From NCBI GenBank assembly GCA_963575745.1, contig CAUYUJ010012113.1, positions 392,559 to 456,558 on the forward strand: a DNA stretch of 64,000 nt, in the 5' to 3' direction. This document shows, one piece after another, positions 1-11,329 of the stretch. A program made the translations under genes and the position numbers. Source of the DNA: Prorocentrum cordatum (lineage: Eukaryota; Sar; Dinophyceae; Prorocentrales; Prorocentraceae). The notes below the pieces were generated by a model, which saw only the letters and a list, made by a program, of their open reading frames with translations, was not told the DNA's origin and did no database searches. Each line of letters opens with the position of its first letter. The first letter of the stretch is position 1.

Positions 1-283
1 TTCTTAGTGCGATCCGCGCAGCTCCGAATACTTGAACTTTGAAAAACGCGCGCAGACTCACGCTCGCCGCAAGCAAGTATAATGAGATATGTGGCCTCGA
101 GGCGGCCTCGCGTGTACGCATATGGTATATGCGCATGTAATACTGAGGTGGTGGCAGAAGGAACCGCGGGACACGCGTGCACAACGAGTCTGTGCAAGAT
201 CAAGCGCGCCCCCAGCAATCGAGACCTAAGCGCAAAAATATCAATATGTGCGAAGCGATGTGTTCACATATCAGGCGGGGCGC
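1..283. other. No gene recognised
   Basis: Mixed-composition sequence before the first recognisable coding fragment. Short open frames exist on both strands but none resembles a known family. Confidence 0.4.
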
Positions 284-1066
284 TCACTCGACGACTGCGA
301 AACCCTTGCCTGGTTTTGGGAACAAGCCCCGGCGCGAGCGGCCAAGGTTCTCACGGCCAGCATCGCCGCGAAATTTCTTGCAGGCTGCAACCATCGCGCG
401 TGGTACCTGGGTTTGCTGGAAGCACCCGCACACGATGCAAATCGTCGCCGTCTTGTAGCTCCGCACCGTGTGACTCGGATGGATCCCGGCAAAGAAATGG
501 GCCCAACCTCCAATCCGAGGGCTGCCGTCGCGAAAGATATCGCTGTCCCACGGCGCATCCGCAGGCCAACCCCGCTGATTGGCAGGACCTCCGCCAGCAA
601 GAACTGCTGCGCCGGCATTGCCTGCCTGATCTTCGCCATCTGGAACTGCTGAACCTGCAGTGCTAGACTGATCAGACTGGTCATCGTCGTAAGCGAAGGA
701 ATCGATGGAATCCAGATCCGCTGCTACACCAGCGACACGAGCAGGGCCATCTTGAAGAGCAGGCATACTGAGCATGTCGGGAAAGCGAACAACGGGGCGA
801 ATATTCTCACGCGGGCCGAGGTTTTCGCGCATAGCACGACGGAACATGATGCGGTATGGCTGGGGGCTGCGGCTGCGGCTGCTGGCGCACTCCGCCTGCA
901 TCGCTTCGCGAATGAGGAGGGCGATGCCGAACAACTGCAGAAAAAAAAAAAAAAAAACACGGATGGCGCGGCGAAGAAGGTTTGAGCACAAAATGGTTAC
1001 GGACGGCGGGGCCAACACACCGGGCTCTCGCCTCAACGCCGCGCACGATTCAGAATCCTGCAACAC
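284..1066 (-). pseudogene. LINE 3'-end fragment with CxxC domain
   Basis: Only the last ~66 residues (about 284-484) are recognisable. An HPSH motif is followed by a short strand and CIVCGC, then an AACKK stretch and a basic Gly-rich tail ending in a stop at 284. This order (HxSH, CxxC, xxC, basic LxxGxxP tail) is what I know from the extreme C-termini of dinoflagellate LINE polyproteins, and it resembles the end of the better-preserved copy at 35.3-36.2 kb. Upstream residues are acidic and low complexity, and the frame runs through a 17-A homopolymer (read as poly-Phe), so the upper part is probably not coding. The frame opens at GTG and no convincing start exists. Interpreted as a 5'-truncated, non-functional retroelement tail; an unrelated zinc-knuckle protein is possible. 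Confidence 0.4.
941..957. repeat. Poly-A run (17 A)
   Basis: Uninterrupted 17-base A homopolymer on the plus strand. It could be a retroposition tail, but the neighbouring LINE fragment is on the opposite strand, so it is not that element's own tail. Confidence 0.85.
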
Positions 1067-2588
1067 TTATTAGGACGCAACAAGAACGGAATGATGGACA
1101 AATGTGGCTTGGAGGCCTCTTGGGGACTCCGTGTGCTGTTTTGGGCCATGTTGAGGTCTTCTCGAGCAGTCTTGGGCGCATATTTGGCCGTTTTGGAGCT
1201 CTCGGGGCTTTTTGGGTCTTCTTGGAGGCGTCTTTGGACAATGTTCGAGGCCATCTGGGGTTATCTTGTCCGTAGTCTTGGAGCCGATGGGGACTCAAAA
1301 CAAAGCCCTGCTGCATCCTGGGTTCTCTCTGGTCCTCCTCCTCCTCTTCCTCCTCCCCCCCCCTCCTCCCTCCTCCCTCTGGGACGCGGTCCCGCAGACA
1401 GGTTTGGTGCCCGAGGTGAGCCATCTGGAAGCAAGTTCTGCTCCAGCCACGCGGCGAATCGCTCTTTCGGGAGACACATGTCGCGGCGAAAAATATGGCA
1501 ACCCTGCAAGCAAAAACGGCTGTGTACAAAACGTCCGCTGCCCTTACTCAGGGTTCCCAGCGCGTGAAATCGTTGATCTTGTATGGTTTTGCGAAGCACA
1601 TTTCCGTGGCTGATCTGGATTTCGAGGTGTTTTTATTTCGGATGAGTTTTGGAGAATGCAATTTCAATTCCCCTGCCGTTTCAAGTGTTTTTTCCCCCCC
1701 CCCCGAGGCTGTGTTTTATGTAATGTAAATTCGTGCACCATGTTTGGGTAATCTTGGGCTGTTGGCAACCAACAATTGTTTTGATGATCGAATGTGGCAC
1801 TATGTTTATATGTTTTGTGCGTTGTTTGCTCTTGTTTTCGGTGAATTTTTGTCATTTTGAGGGGTCGACCACAAGCAAGGCGCCGGACAACCCTATGGGT
1901 GGGTCCGCACGTCACAATATATTGACAGTAAACTTGATGACTGTTGGGGGATACCTCATGGCTATGGTCCGCGCGAGCCCTCCAAGACCGCGTTGCAGTG
2001 CGGCGGCATGCTGGGAGGGCGTCATGTTGCCTGTGGTCACATCGGTCCAGGAATGCACCTCGCGGACAATCTCGCGAAATGGTACTTGACCGGCACGATC
2101 CCTGTGGGGGCCAGTCGTTCTAGTGTCGTCTCCGCCCCGCAAGTGTCCCACCGCACATCCAAGAGCGACCCATATGAGTCCAAAGATAGTAACCCCAATC
2201 CAATGGCCTCGTATGTCGTACTCGGGTGTAGTCGGTGGAGGCTTGTGTTTTGTCGTCGTAGCTCTGCGTGGGGTCGGGGCGACAGTATATCGTATCGCAT
2301 GTGTCCATGCATTATGTTTTCAAAGACATTTCCAATTGGAGTAGGTGGGTGGACTTCAGGAGTGTAATAGCGCGGGGATGTAGGGTATGAGTAAGAGTCC
2401 TCAGCTGGAGCAGATGTGTCGTTGCAAATTTCCTTGCGGTACTGCGTAGTTATGTACACTCCTCCGCGCAATGCCGCTGCACCCTGATGTTCCACCGTGT
2501 GTGTAGTCCACCTGATCGTGCCGTGGGTGGTGAGGAGTAGAGCTAGAGCTGACCACCATAGGCCAGCTCCGCTACCAAGTTTGAAAAA
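1067..2588. other. Non-coding stretch, AT-richer than the window
   Basis: About 1,090-1,260 holds a decayed, reverse-orientation copy of the CCAAGAGGC-type repeat (read here as CTTGG...CTCTTGG words). About 1,330-1,382 is a pyrimidine tract. From 1,560 to 2,560 the sequence is AT-richer and non-repetitive; a 152-codon open frame on the minus strand at 2,037-2,495 has no family resemblance I recognise. Confidence 0.35.
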
Positions 2589-2791
2589 GGGCTGGAAGGC
2601 CCAGCCAACAGCTTCGCCTCAGGCGAAGCCAAGCTCCCGCGCTGTTGTATCGTAATAACGATGGTCCCAATGCAAGAGGAGATGCCATCTCAGGCAAGAG
2701 GTGTTACCTTGTGGTCTCGATAGCGATTGTGTGCCTCGCGGTGAGGCACAGTCAAATCTGGGCGGCCGGCCGCTTTGAGCCAAAGCGGCCG
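2589..2791. repeat. Cluster of perfect short hairpins
   Basis: Four inverted repeats lie within 200 bp. GGCTGG/CCAGCC is at 2590-2606. GCTTCGCC/GGCGAAGC with a TCA loop is at 2611-2629. TGTGCCTC/GAGGCACA with a 5-nt loop is at 2730-2750. An 11-bp stem CGGCCGCTTTG with an AGC loop is at 2767-2791. All stems are perfect. No coding or terminator role can be assigned. Confidence 0.75.
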
Positions 2792-3316
2792 CGGGCGCTC
2801 GCTCGTTTCCACTTCTTACCTTACGTCCCCCAGCTCGCTTTAGAGTCAATGTATGCATGTGCGCAGTTCCTGCCGATGCGCCGTCAGAGCGCGGCTCTTT
2901 GCTTACACCTCCCCCCCGTGGGCTTGCAAATAGCCTCACATGTCCGAGATCTCAATAAGGAATGAGCGCAAACCCCCACCAAGACTCGTCGCGAATATCT
3001 GCACATAGGATTGAAGTGGGACGCTGACTAAAAGTTATCCCGTTGTCGGAGCAGCGAGCTGCAGAACGTATCTCTTAATTACTGGTTTTGCTTCGCGAAC
3101 TGACCATTCCCATCCCCCCTTCCCCCCCTTCTCCGCCCAACCTCCCCCTTCCTCCTCGCCCCCCGTCCCTCCCCACTCTACATGTACTCAATATGAATAC
3201 TAACTTCGTCCTTCCCCTGATGACGGGTTGGGAGTGTTCGCCCCCCCCTGCGTACTGTTTTTTAACACACAGGATTCCCCGGAGTTGGGTTTTCGCCTGC
3301 ATGTTGTTTCAAAATG
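2792..3316. other. No gene; pyrimidine tract
   Basis: Contains a C-rich pyrimidine tract at about 3,107-3,180. No coding family recognised. Confidence 0.4.
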
Positions 3317-3520
3317 CTGCTCTCGCTGAGGCGCCGGCCTCATTTTCGGGCCCCGCTCGTTCCGAATCGTGCTCCCGTTGCAGCGCTGGCCTCATTTCCG
3401 TGCTTCCGCTCGTTCCGATCGTGTTCCCGCTGCAGCGCTGGCCTCATTTCCGCGCTTCCGCTCGTTCCGAATCGCGCTCCCGCTGCAGCGCTGGCGTCAG
3501 TTCCAGGCCCCGGCATGCAA
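3317..3520. repeat. 53-bp minisatellite, about 4 copies
   Basis: Tandem units of 52-53 bp, recognised by CAGCGCTGGCCTCATTTCCG followed by GCTTCCGCTCGTTCCGA. Unit landmarks (CAGCGC) fall at 3381, 3433 and 3486, with a more diverged first copy near 3329. Confidence 0.75.
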
Positions 3521-3800
3521 TGCAATGCTAGGTTGCGTTCCGCTGCGCGATGCCACGCCTTCAGCTGAAGCTGTGATATGCAGTGTTTCAGTGCCACGTC
3601 GTGCTATGCCATGCTACGCTTTGATGTTCAACGCCATGCTATGCAATGTTATGTTCGGGGCCGCTGTGCGATACCATGCTTTGCGTTGCAAAGCTTTGTG
3701 ATGCAATTCTTCACTACGCCACGCCACGCCATGCTGTGACATAGTACGCTTTGCGGTGCTCTTCTACGCCATGCCACGCCGTGCTCTACAATGCATCGCG
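3521..3800. repeat. Degenerate ATGCCATGC short tandem repeat
   Basis: Irregular repetition of GCCATGC, GCTATGC and CTACGC words for about 280 bp. It is related in style to the GCAATGCAAA array at 10 kb. Confidence 0.55.
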
Positions 3801-4214
3801 TACCCTTTCGGGACCATTGCCCTGCTCGACATCCGACTGTGCGAGTAGAGAGGGGATCTACGACATGGTAAGGGATGGGAGGGAGGGGTCGGATGTCAGA
3901 TATGACGCGAGCGCACCTAGCTTGCCCGTCCCCCCTCCTTCCGTCCCCCTCCTCGGTGGACTCCCCAACATCCCACCCCGCCGTGCCCGGCGGCAACACG
4001 TCGGCGGGCGGGGGCGCCCAGAAGAACACCGGCATCCAGCCGCCAGCGGAGCACATGTTGGGCAGCTGGTCCAGGCACTTAAACCTCAGTGAAGCTCCCC
4101 TGCTGCTCCTCCTTCCCTCATCTCCCCATCCCTTCCCTGCCTTTCCAGGAAGGCTAAGAAATGGCAGCATGACGTGTTTCAGAAAATCTTGGTCGATTGT
4201 CCGTAGGTCTGGAG
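3801..4214. other. No gene recognised
   Basis: Includes an AT-poor segment with pyrimidine tracts. Open frames on both strands lack any recognisable domain. Confidence 0.35.
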
Positions 4215-4326
4215 TCCCACCAGCCCTTTGGGCGTGAGTGGTTTAGAGAGCTCTCTGTCCTCAACCCCCCTTCTTCCCCTTCGGGGAGGGGTTTACCCCT
4301 CCCCCTACCCCCGCCCCCTGGGCCTG
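4215..4326 (+). repeat. Dispersed repeat D, copy 1
   Basis: About 112 bp that reappears at 38,540-38,650 in the same orientation. Shared parts include TCCCACCAGCCCT, TGGGCGT, GTGGTTTAGAG and a pyrimidine-rich 3' half. It contains a perfect 9-bp hairpin GGGGAGGGG-TTTA-CCCCTCCCC at 4283-4304. A miniature mobile element is possible; no coding capacity. Confidence 0.75.
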
Positions 4327-4439
4327 GAGAGGGAGTCCCGAATGGTGGCAAGGGGGTCTTTTTCGACTCCTGGGAGGGCCAAAAAACGACGACCCTCACG
4401 AGGATTCTGGCCCCGACGGGGGGACCGAGTTTGGCCCCT

Positions 4440-4800
4440 CTGCTCTTCTTTGAAGCCAGAATCATTGATATTACTACGGTTTGGGCCCCATTTTGGCGTC
4501 CTGAGGGGGTCGCGCTCATCTTCCTTCATAGCAAAATCAATGATTTTACGAAGGTTGTGGGCTCATTTTGTCCTTCTCAGGGCGCAGCTCTCATTTGCGC
4601 TTCTGAGGAGGTCGCAAGAGGCCCCAAGATGGCCCCAAGAGGCCCCCAGGAGGCTCCCAAGAGGCCTCCAAGAGGCCCCCCAGAGGCCCCCAAGCGGCCC
4701 CAAGAGGCCCCCAAGAGGCCCCCAAGAGGCCCCCAAGAGGCCCCCAAGAGGCCCCAAGAGGCCCCAAGAGGCTCCAAGAGGCCCCCAAGAGGCCCCACGA
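4440..4800 (+). repeat. CCAAGAGGC composite repeat with AT-richer cores
   Basis: From 4,616 a near-tandem array of AGGCCCCCAAG/AGGCCCCAAG words (10-11 bp period). Before it lie two AT-richer cores (about 4,455-4,500 and 4,528-4,580) sharing AATCAATGATTTTAC-like, AAGGTTNTGG and CATTTTG words. The same array-plus-core layout recurs at 38.7-39.9, 53.0-54.6 and 58.2-58.7 kb. Confidence 0.75.
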
Positions 4801-5235
4801 AGAGAAACGACTCACACCAGAAGAGCCCGAACGGAGGCCCGAACGACTTCTCACACCACGAAACGAGAGGCCCGAACGACTCACACCAGGATTCACACCA
4901 CGTCATCACACCACGAAACGACTCACACCAGGACGAGGCGCCCGAACGACTCACACCACGAGGAGCCCGAACGACTCACACCACGACGCGGGCCCCGAAC
5001 GACTCACACCACGAGGAGCCCGAACGAGTCACACCAGGAGGAGGGGCCCGAACGACTCACACCAGGATGAGGGGCCCGAACAACTCACACCACGAGAAGC
5101 CCGAACGACTCACACCAGGACGAAGAGCCCGAACGACTCACACCACGAAGAGCCCGAACGACTCACACCAGGAAGAAGGGCCCGAACGACTCACACCAGG
5201 ACGAGAAACCCCAAACGACTCAAATCACGAGGAGC
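4801..5235 (+). repeat. 26-28 bp minisatellite
   Basis: About 15 tandem units of the form GCCCGAACGACTCACACCA followed by a variable GGA/CGA-rich spacer. It directly abuts the preceding CCAAGAGGC array. Confidence 0.85.
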
Positions 5236-5968
5236 GCTTTCTCTCCCTCCTCCTCCGCCTCGTCCTTCTCCCGCTCCCCCCACAAGGAGGATGTACAAGA
5301 AGGCGGGAGGAAGGAGGAACAGGGGAGATATGCGGGGGCAAGCGGACACACGCCTGAAAAACACGACTGTCGGCATGCTTCGCAAGAGTTGCTGTTGTGA
5401 GATGGGCTGGTGGGGATACGCGAAGCGTAAAGAATTGGTAGCACTCCGGAATGTCAGGGTCCTCCCTCTCAAGCTCCTCCTCCTCCTCTTCGTCCTCCGT
5501 CGCCTCCTCATCGCTCATCATCCTGCAGCATCGCGGAGTCAGCACGGTGGGGTGGCGTTCAGCATGGTAGGGTGCCATTTCCCGCGGCAGAGAAGTCAGC
5601 AGCGCTCATCATCGAACTCTCCCGGCGCCAGGACATTGCAGCGAGGCTCACCTACCTCCTTGGCCCAGGTTCGAGCGTTGGGGATCGAAGAATGCGTGGA
5701 CGCTCTTGGACTTCCTCTGGACGCCTGCGGGGGCCCCGTGAACACCTCCAGGCCAACCTCTGTGCCGACCGTAGTCCCACGCATCTGGGGGACTATTCTC
5801 GATGTTCTAACTCTAGCGGCCGACCACAGGCTTCAGGGCAATAAACAAGACATGTCAGGAATGGAACGTCCCACTGGGGAGGGGAATACTCTTCTCCTGC
5901 CCCCGCGTCCTCCTCATCCTCCTCCTCCTCTTTATTCCTCCCTCATTCCTCCTCTGATCACTGCTTGT
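5236..5968. other. No gene recognised
   Basis: Pyrimidine- and purine-rich tracts with unrelated open frames. Nothing supportable. Confidence 0.35.
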
Positions 5969-6091
5969 GGGACAACCTGGCAGGCTGGGGGGCATGCCAA
6001 TATCTAACCCGATTCTCGCCCCAGAAAGCGCATTGCACTTCCCGCACACCACCAGCTCGATCCGTACGATCATGTGCTTGCGCAAACGTGA
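5969..6091 (-). pseudogene. Possible LINE C-terminal CxxC fragment
   Basis: About 41 residues read RLRKHMIV..ELVVCGKCNA.., ending in LPGCP. The pattern (basic lead, hydrophobic strand, CxxC, then a Pro-Gly-Cys-Pro turn) matches the C-terminal zinc domain of the LINE fragments at 284-484 and 35.3-36.2 kb. There is no start, no upstream domain, and the frame turns low complexity at 5,855-5,960. Treated as a short remnant; chance resemblance is possible. Confidence 0.3.
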
Positions 6092-6417
6092 ACACGCCAG
6101 TGAGGCGAACGGAGTTCCGAACGTGAGCACTGGTGGTAGTCGTGTAGCCCATTGACAAGAAGTTCGAAGTATCTAGACATGATGGGTGCACTATTCAGTG
6201 GTAGTGGCGCCTCACTTCACGGCGCCCAACTATGGTGCAGATATCGAGGGGGCAATTAAGCAGAAACGAAAACTATCCCTCCCCCGCCCTCCAAATGATC
6301 GTGCTCGTGCTGGCTGCTGCCTGTGCTCCCCCTCCCCCCCTTCCTCCTTCCGGTCCCCCTCGTTGTCCGCCACATCCCTCCTCCAACCCGCCTCGTGCGG
6401 AGGGGTGCAGGCGGAGG

Positions 6418-6543
6418 CAGAGGAGGAGGAGGAGGAGGAGGAGGAGGAGGACTTTCCAAGGGACTTGAGGAGGAGGAGGAGGAGGAGGAGGAGGAGGAGG
6501 AGGGGAGGAGGAGGAGGAGGAGGAGGAGGAGGAGGAGGAGGAG
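6418..6543 (+). repeat. (GGA)n microsatellite
   Basis: Long GGA trinucleotide array with one interruption near 6,450. Open in all plus-strand frames (poly-Glu/Arg/Gly), so the long frames here are artefacts. Confidence 0.9.
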
Positions 6544-6594
6544 GCAGACGGCGACACAGAAGATCAACACGAGGACCTCTACTGGCCAATTACT

Positions 6595-6626
6595 CGAGTC
6601 ACACCAAGCCGTGGCGGCCAGGGCCC
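6595..6626 (+). repeat. Short dispersed repeat E, copy 1 (diverged)
   Basis: Diverged copy of a ~35-bp motif centred on CCAGCCGTGGCGACGAGGGCC. Further copies lie at 9,244, 26,336, 31,020, 45,480 and 50,548, all in the same orientation. Confidence 0.4.
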
Positions 6627-8499
6627 TCCGACAGGCCCCAATGCCAGCTATGGTTGTGATTCTTGCTTCGCGAAGCGCGAGTATCTTCGCGCCTTTGCGC
6701 CACAAACAGAATCTGATGAGCAGGCCCCTGCGGCGCCCCGTCGCAACGTTCTTGGGCCCTTTTGCACAGATGGTGCTCCAAGCAGTCTCCTCGACCTCGT
6801 CCCCACATGGGTCATGTCATCCCTTCCCGCTCCTGTGCGCACGATGTTCGACGGTGCTGTAGTTCAACCCGCACTGAAGCAGAGGACTGTCTAGGGGGCC
6901 ACCGACCACACTGATCGGTTGGACGAGCGACACGGGATCCTGGGGGGTGCTCGTTTTAGAGGCACTTTTGGGGGTTTGCGGCGGCATCCCTTGAACCGTG
7001 AGCGGGAGCCATGGTTGTTTCGAGCCAGCAGAATTTTATAGCAACAGTAGCTTGCGCACCCCGCCCCCGCCAAAAGGCGAGGCCCAGCCCTCAGGACGAC
7101 GCAAGGACGCGAAGTCCAGGTGCATACGCACGATTCCATGGCCTAGCGCACAATGATGGTTAAACTGTGAAGGGGGAACGGAGGAGGGGAGAACGCTCAA
7201 CTTGATCGGTTGTGCCAGAAACAAGGCAACATATGTGCCCTGCGTAAGCTCGATGGCTTCACGCTTCACGGTTCTAGGCATATGCTCGTTCAGCCTCGAT
7301 GCGAACTTGGACAGCCGGGATTGCATCAGAGTGCAAAGCTGTCGCGCTCTAGATCTCCAACATGTAAGACGGGAAACGGTGGTTTCAGGGCGGGGATGGG
7401 GGAGTGGAAGACCCTATCCCGTCCCTGCACGACCCTGCTGCCGACCGCACCCTCCGGTCAGGCAGCTGAGAGGTATCCATGAACTCACACTCAGTATGTA
7501 TGTATCTTTCTCTCTCTCTCTCTCTCGCTTTCCTCCCTCCCCGTCCCCCTCACGGTATATCTTTGAGCGTGGTGTTGTTCGCGGACCCGTTGGCTCGTCT
7601 TGTCTTGAAGATAAGGAACTGCGAATCGCCTCGTGGCGGCCCGTGAGGCCACGAGCTGCCAGAGAAACCTTGGCCTTCGATCCCCTCCGACCCTTTGATC
7701 GACGACGCAAACGACGGCGGGCGGCGGCAGCGCGCGAGCGGCAGGACGCGCTCTGCCTCGGTGCCGCGCCAGCGCGTCGAAGCGCGGGGGTCCCGGCAGC
7801 GACGCTAGCGAGGCCCACTGCCGTGTCCATTCCGGGGAGAGAGCGTGGCGAAGCGAAGCGGCGCGAGGGTGGGCAATACTGGTCAGCATGAAACAGAAAT
7901 GCGCGTGCAATCGGGCTGCATCGGTACGGGGTCGGAATCAAATCAGATCGGCTGTGCCAGGATGCGCAGCAGCCCCATACAAGCATCGCGACGCATCGGA
8001 TCGTCGGAATGACAGGATCGAATCAAATCGAGATGGCTGGAATGGATGTCGAATTTGGGTCTATCGGATCGAGATGGACCCTGGGGGGGCATCGAATCGG
8101 CTCTCCACGAAATGGAGGGTCAGGTCTCGTTAGCCAGTTAACCCTCAAAGATCTTTAGATCCCACCCAACAATGGCAACGAAGTGCCCTTATTGACGGAC
8201 TGGGGCCCCACCAATAGCGGAAACTAATTGTTCACCCGCGGCACCCCACACAACACCGACGACGACGACGAGATGACAGAGGAGATTGTGAGCAACGCCT
8301 TCGGCGAAGAATGCGTCGATCTATATTGAAATCCTCGTACAAACGAGCTCAACATTCCTCCGTCGTGCAGGGTAGCCCACGGAGCATGATTCCCTGAGAG
8401 AAAGAGCCCCCAAACACTGTACACCCCGCCCAACATTAGAGGGAAAATAATCTCCGCCACGAAGACGACGACGCTTACGACTACGACGAATAGTACGAC
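6627..8499. other. No gene recognised
   Basis: A CT dinucleotide run lies at about 7,506-7,528. An 8-bp stem CTCGTGGC/GCCACGAG (10-nt loop) lies at 7,630-7,655. No open frame carries a recognisable domain. Confidence 0.35.
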
Positions 8500-8800
8500 T
8501 ACAATTGCGACTCCAACCAAGACGACGACGGGCAGGACGAGGAGCAGGAGGACGAGGAGGATCAGGAGGATGACAATGAGAAGGAGGAGCAGAAGAAGAA
8601 GGAAGGAGAAGGAGGAGGAGCAGGAAGGACGAGGCTTCGCCCCCGCCGAGAGAAACAGGGGGGAGCAAAACTAAAGTCCTCCTGAGGTTGGCCCAGCGAG
8701 TGCTACACACATTTTGGGGCATGAGGGTCGGTGAGGGGGCGGGGGCTGGGCAGGAGGAGGCAGAGGAGGAGCAGGAGGAGAAGAAAGAGGCATATCGAGG
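8500..8800 (+). repeat. Purine-rich GGA/GAC tract
   Basis: Degenerate GACGACGA then GGAGGA-type sequence, interrupted at 8,640-8,735. Confidence 0.6.
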
Positions 8801-9243
8801 ATCGAGGTTCGGGGGTCAAGATTTCTGAACGGTTCGAGCACCCTTCGAAGCTTCCCAGGGCGCCCTCATGGCCACGGCTGGATCCGCTCCAGCATTCGAG
8901 TCAGAGCGCGCTCCTGGACAGACTCGGGGGCCGATGCGGGAGCGCCCCGAGAGACAGGGAGGTCCAGATCTCCCCAGGCGTCCGGCGTTGTGATTCGCCC
9001 AAGGCTGGCGCGTGCTGCTCCAATCTAGGCGGACTCCAGAGGCTCGATCCAGGATGACTGATCCTGGAAAGTCGTCGAGAGCTCCGGAGGGGGGCACGTG
9101 TGGAACGAAGCACGACGTCTGAGGTTCGGAGTCAGTGACAGGAGAGGCAGGACAGAAAGAAGGGATGGAGAGGGGAGGAGGCAGAGAAGACAGAGGGATG
9201 AGGATCGAGGAAGAGGAGGCTCTCACGGGGCGCGTTCTGACAG

Positions 9244-9280
9244 GATTTCAAGGGCGAACCCAGCCGTGGCGAGGAGGGCC
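9244..9280 (+). repeat. Short dispersed repeat E, copy 2
   Basis: Reads GATTTCAAGGGCGAACC then CAGCCGTGGCGAGGAGGGCC. A good match to the E consensus. Confidence 0.6.
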
Positions 9281-10040
9281 CTCCCCCCCCTAGGCTCAGA
9301 AAGGCGATAACGAGGGAGGCGTGTTGCTCCTCCCCTGGGGGACATAAAGGGAAGAGGGGAGGGGAGGCGGAGCTCCATGGCGGAGCTGTCCGTGGCAGCG
9401 GCGCGGAAATAGAGAACGCGCGCGCGCGGAAGCGCAGCCTGTACACGCCATTGCACGCGCCTGCTGCGGGCGACCGCACGCGCCCACGCGAAAGGCGGCC
9501 ATTCGCAGAAGCGACTGCCGACGCTCCAGAAAACGCGTCATCACGCCAACCTGCGCTTGCCCACAGAGGTCTGCTGCGGACCCCGGAAATTCTGAATACA
9601 AAGATTCTGACCCCTCGCTGTTGTTTCCGCCGGCGGATGCCGGTGCCGTTTTATTTCCACCGGCTCTTCCGCCGAAACTCGAGTGCGCCGAGGGAAGGGC
9701 CCTTTCTGGAACGCCCCCTGTGGATCGCATGGCGTTCGGGGCCGCCAAATTACTGCGAATGTCAACGCGGCGACCATATGTTTAGCTATCCTTCGCCCCG
9801 TGGATCGTCGAAGCTGGCCCCCACGATGCAAGGAGATCCCATGACCACAGGATTCGCCCGCGGATGTTCAGTCGCTGTGCGAATGAGCCCCTTGCAAGTA
9901 GGGCGCGTGCCGTCGTCGATCGTCCGCGGCGGCGTTGATTCCGGGTGCGTCAACATGACGCCTTTACAACAAATGATAGTAAGCGTGGACCCCAAACAGC
10001 GATATCTTGAAGTCTACGTGGAGCAATCTAGGTGGTGCAA
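9281..10040. other. No gene recognised
   Basis: Non-repetitive. A 219-codon plus frame (9,451-10,110) runs into the following satellite and has no recognisable domain. Confidence 0.35.
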
Positions 10041-10590
10041 TGCATGTTGTGCAATATCGGTGGTGCAATCTATGTGGCACAAAGCAATGCAAAACCATGC
10101 AAAACCATGAAAAGCAATGCAACGCCATGAACTTTTGAACGCACATCAGTGCAACTCAATGCAATGCAATGCAGAAGAACCAACAGCAATACAAAGCAGT
10201 GCATAGCAATGCAAAGTAATGCGAATATATGCAAAACGATACAAAGCAAAGCAATGCAAATCAATGCAAGACAATGCAAGGCAATGCATAACATGAGAAG
10301 ACATGTACTGTGATACAAAGCAACGCAACACAGTGCGAAGCAATGCAATGCGAATCAATGGAAAGCAATGCGCTGCGATGCAAATAGATGCGCAACAATG
10401 CCTTTCAAAACAATGCAAAGCCATGCAACCCAATGCATCGCAATGTATAGCAAAGTAGAGACATGTAACAATGCAGATCAATACACAGCAACGCACAGCA
10501 ATGCAGCCCAATGCAGCGCAGTGCAAAGCAATACAAAACAACACAACATAACAAACAGCTATGCGAAGTAACGCAAGGCAAAACAAAGCA
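10041..10590 (+). repeat. GCAATGCAAA decamer-like array
   Basis: About 550 bp of degenerate ~10-bp units (GCAATGCAAA, AGCAATGCAA). AT-richer than its flanks and open on the minus strand as Cys/His/Leu low complexity. Confidence 0.85.
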
Positions 10591-10917
10591 AATCAGTGGC
10601 ACTACTCCTGCCCCCTCCTTCTGTGCCTCTAAGCCCTCTTCATGGCTGGGCCGATCAGCCGCTGAATACGGGTTGCTCTCGCCACGCATCGAGCGACGGA
10701 GGCCATGCCTCCGCCTCGCCCGACGGGCGCCGAACGAGTATTCCCGTGCTTTCTTGGTGCTCGGAACTCTTGCTGGTGACTCCGGCTAAAGTGGCCGCAG
10801 CACCCCCTCCGGCCACGCCTGCAGCCCCGCCTCTCCCCCGCGCGCGGCGGCCCCTCGGAGGCCGGCCCCCGCTCGGGGGGCCACCAGACCCACCTGGCAC
10901 CAGCTGGCAGCAGCAGC
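10591..10917. other. No gene; one small hairpin
   Basis: A perfect CGGAGGC/GCCTCCG stem with a CAT loop lies at 10,697-10,713. GC-rich; nothing coding is supportable. Confidence 0.4.
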
Positions 10918-11165
10918 CCTGGTCTTCTGGAATTCGAAGAACAAAATGCTTGAACTCAGGAAAAAAAACAAATTTCTGGAATCCGGTTTTCTGGACTCCA
11001 AAATCAGCTTCTTGAAACCAGTTTCTTGAACTCAAAACCAACTACTTGAACGCCAAAAAGCAATGTATTGGAACTGGTTCTTGGAATTCAGAGAACCCGT
11101 TTCTTGACACCAGCTTTTGAAATTCAAAGAACCAGCTTTGGAATCCAGAGAACCAGCACCAGCAA
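10918..11165 (+). repeat. Degenerate ~20-bp repeat (TTCTTGAA...CCAG)
   Basis: Repeated words TTCTTGAAC, TTCTGGAAT, CAAAGAACCAG and CTCAAAACCA at ~19-23 bp spacing. AT-rich island between GC-rich blocks. Confidence 0.6.
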
Positions 11166-11329
11166 CAGGGCAGAGACGGCAGCGAGGGCGCCGGCGAGAA
11201 GAGCGGCCAGAGCAGCAGCGGGGAGCCAGGATCGGTGGGAGCAGAAGCCCGAGCGGCAGCCCGATCATAAACGAATTAGAGGGGGAAAACGGCGGCGTGC
11301 AGATCGACCGAGCGGATCGATGGTCGGGC

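Noticed and set aside
2037-2495. 152-codon minus-strand ORF in AT-richer DNA
   Set aside because: No recognisable domain or codon bias; expected occasionally by chance.
2611-2629. Intrinsic bacterial-type terminator
   Set aside because: No U-tract after the stem, and the context is eukaryotic; it is one of several short hairpins.
4197-5357. 386-codon plus frame across 4.2-5.4 kb
   Set aside because: Runs through the CCAAGAGGC and 27-bp minisatellites; compositional.
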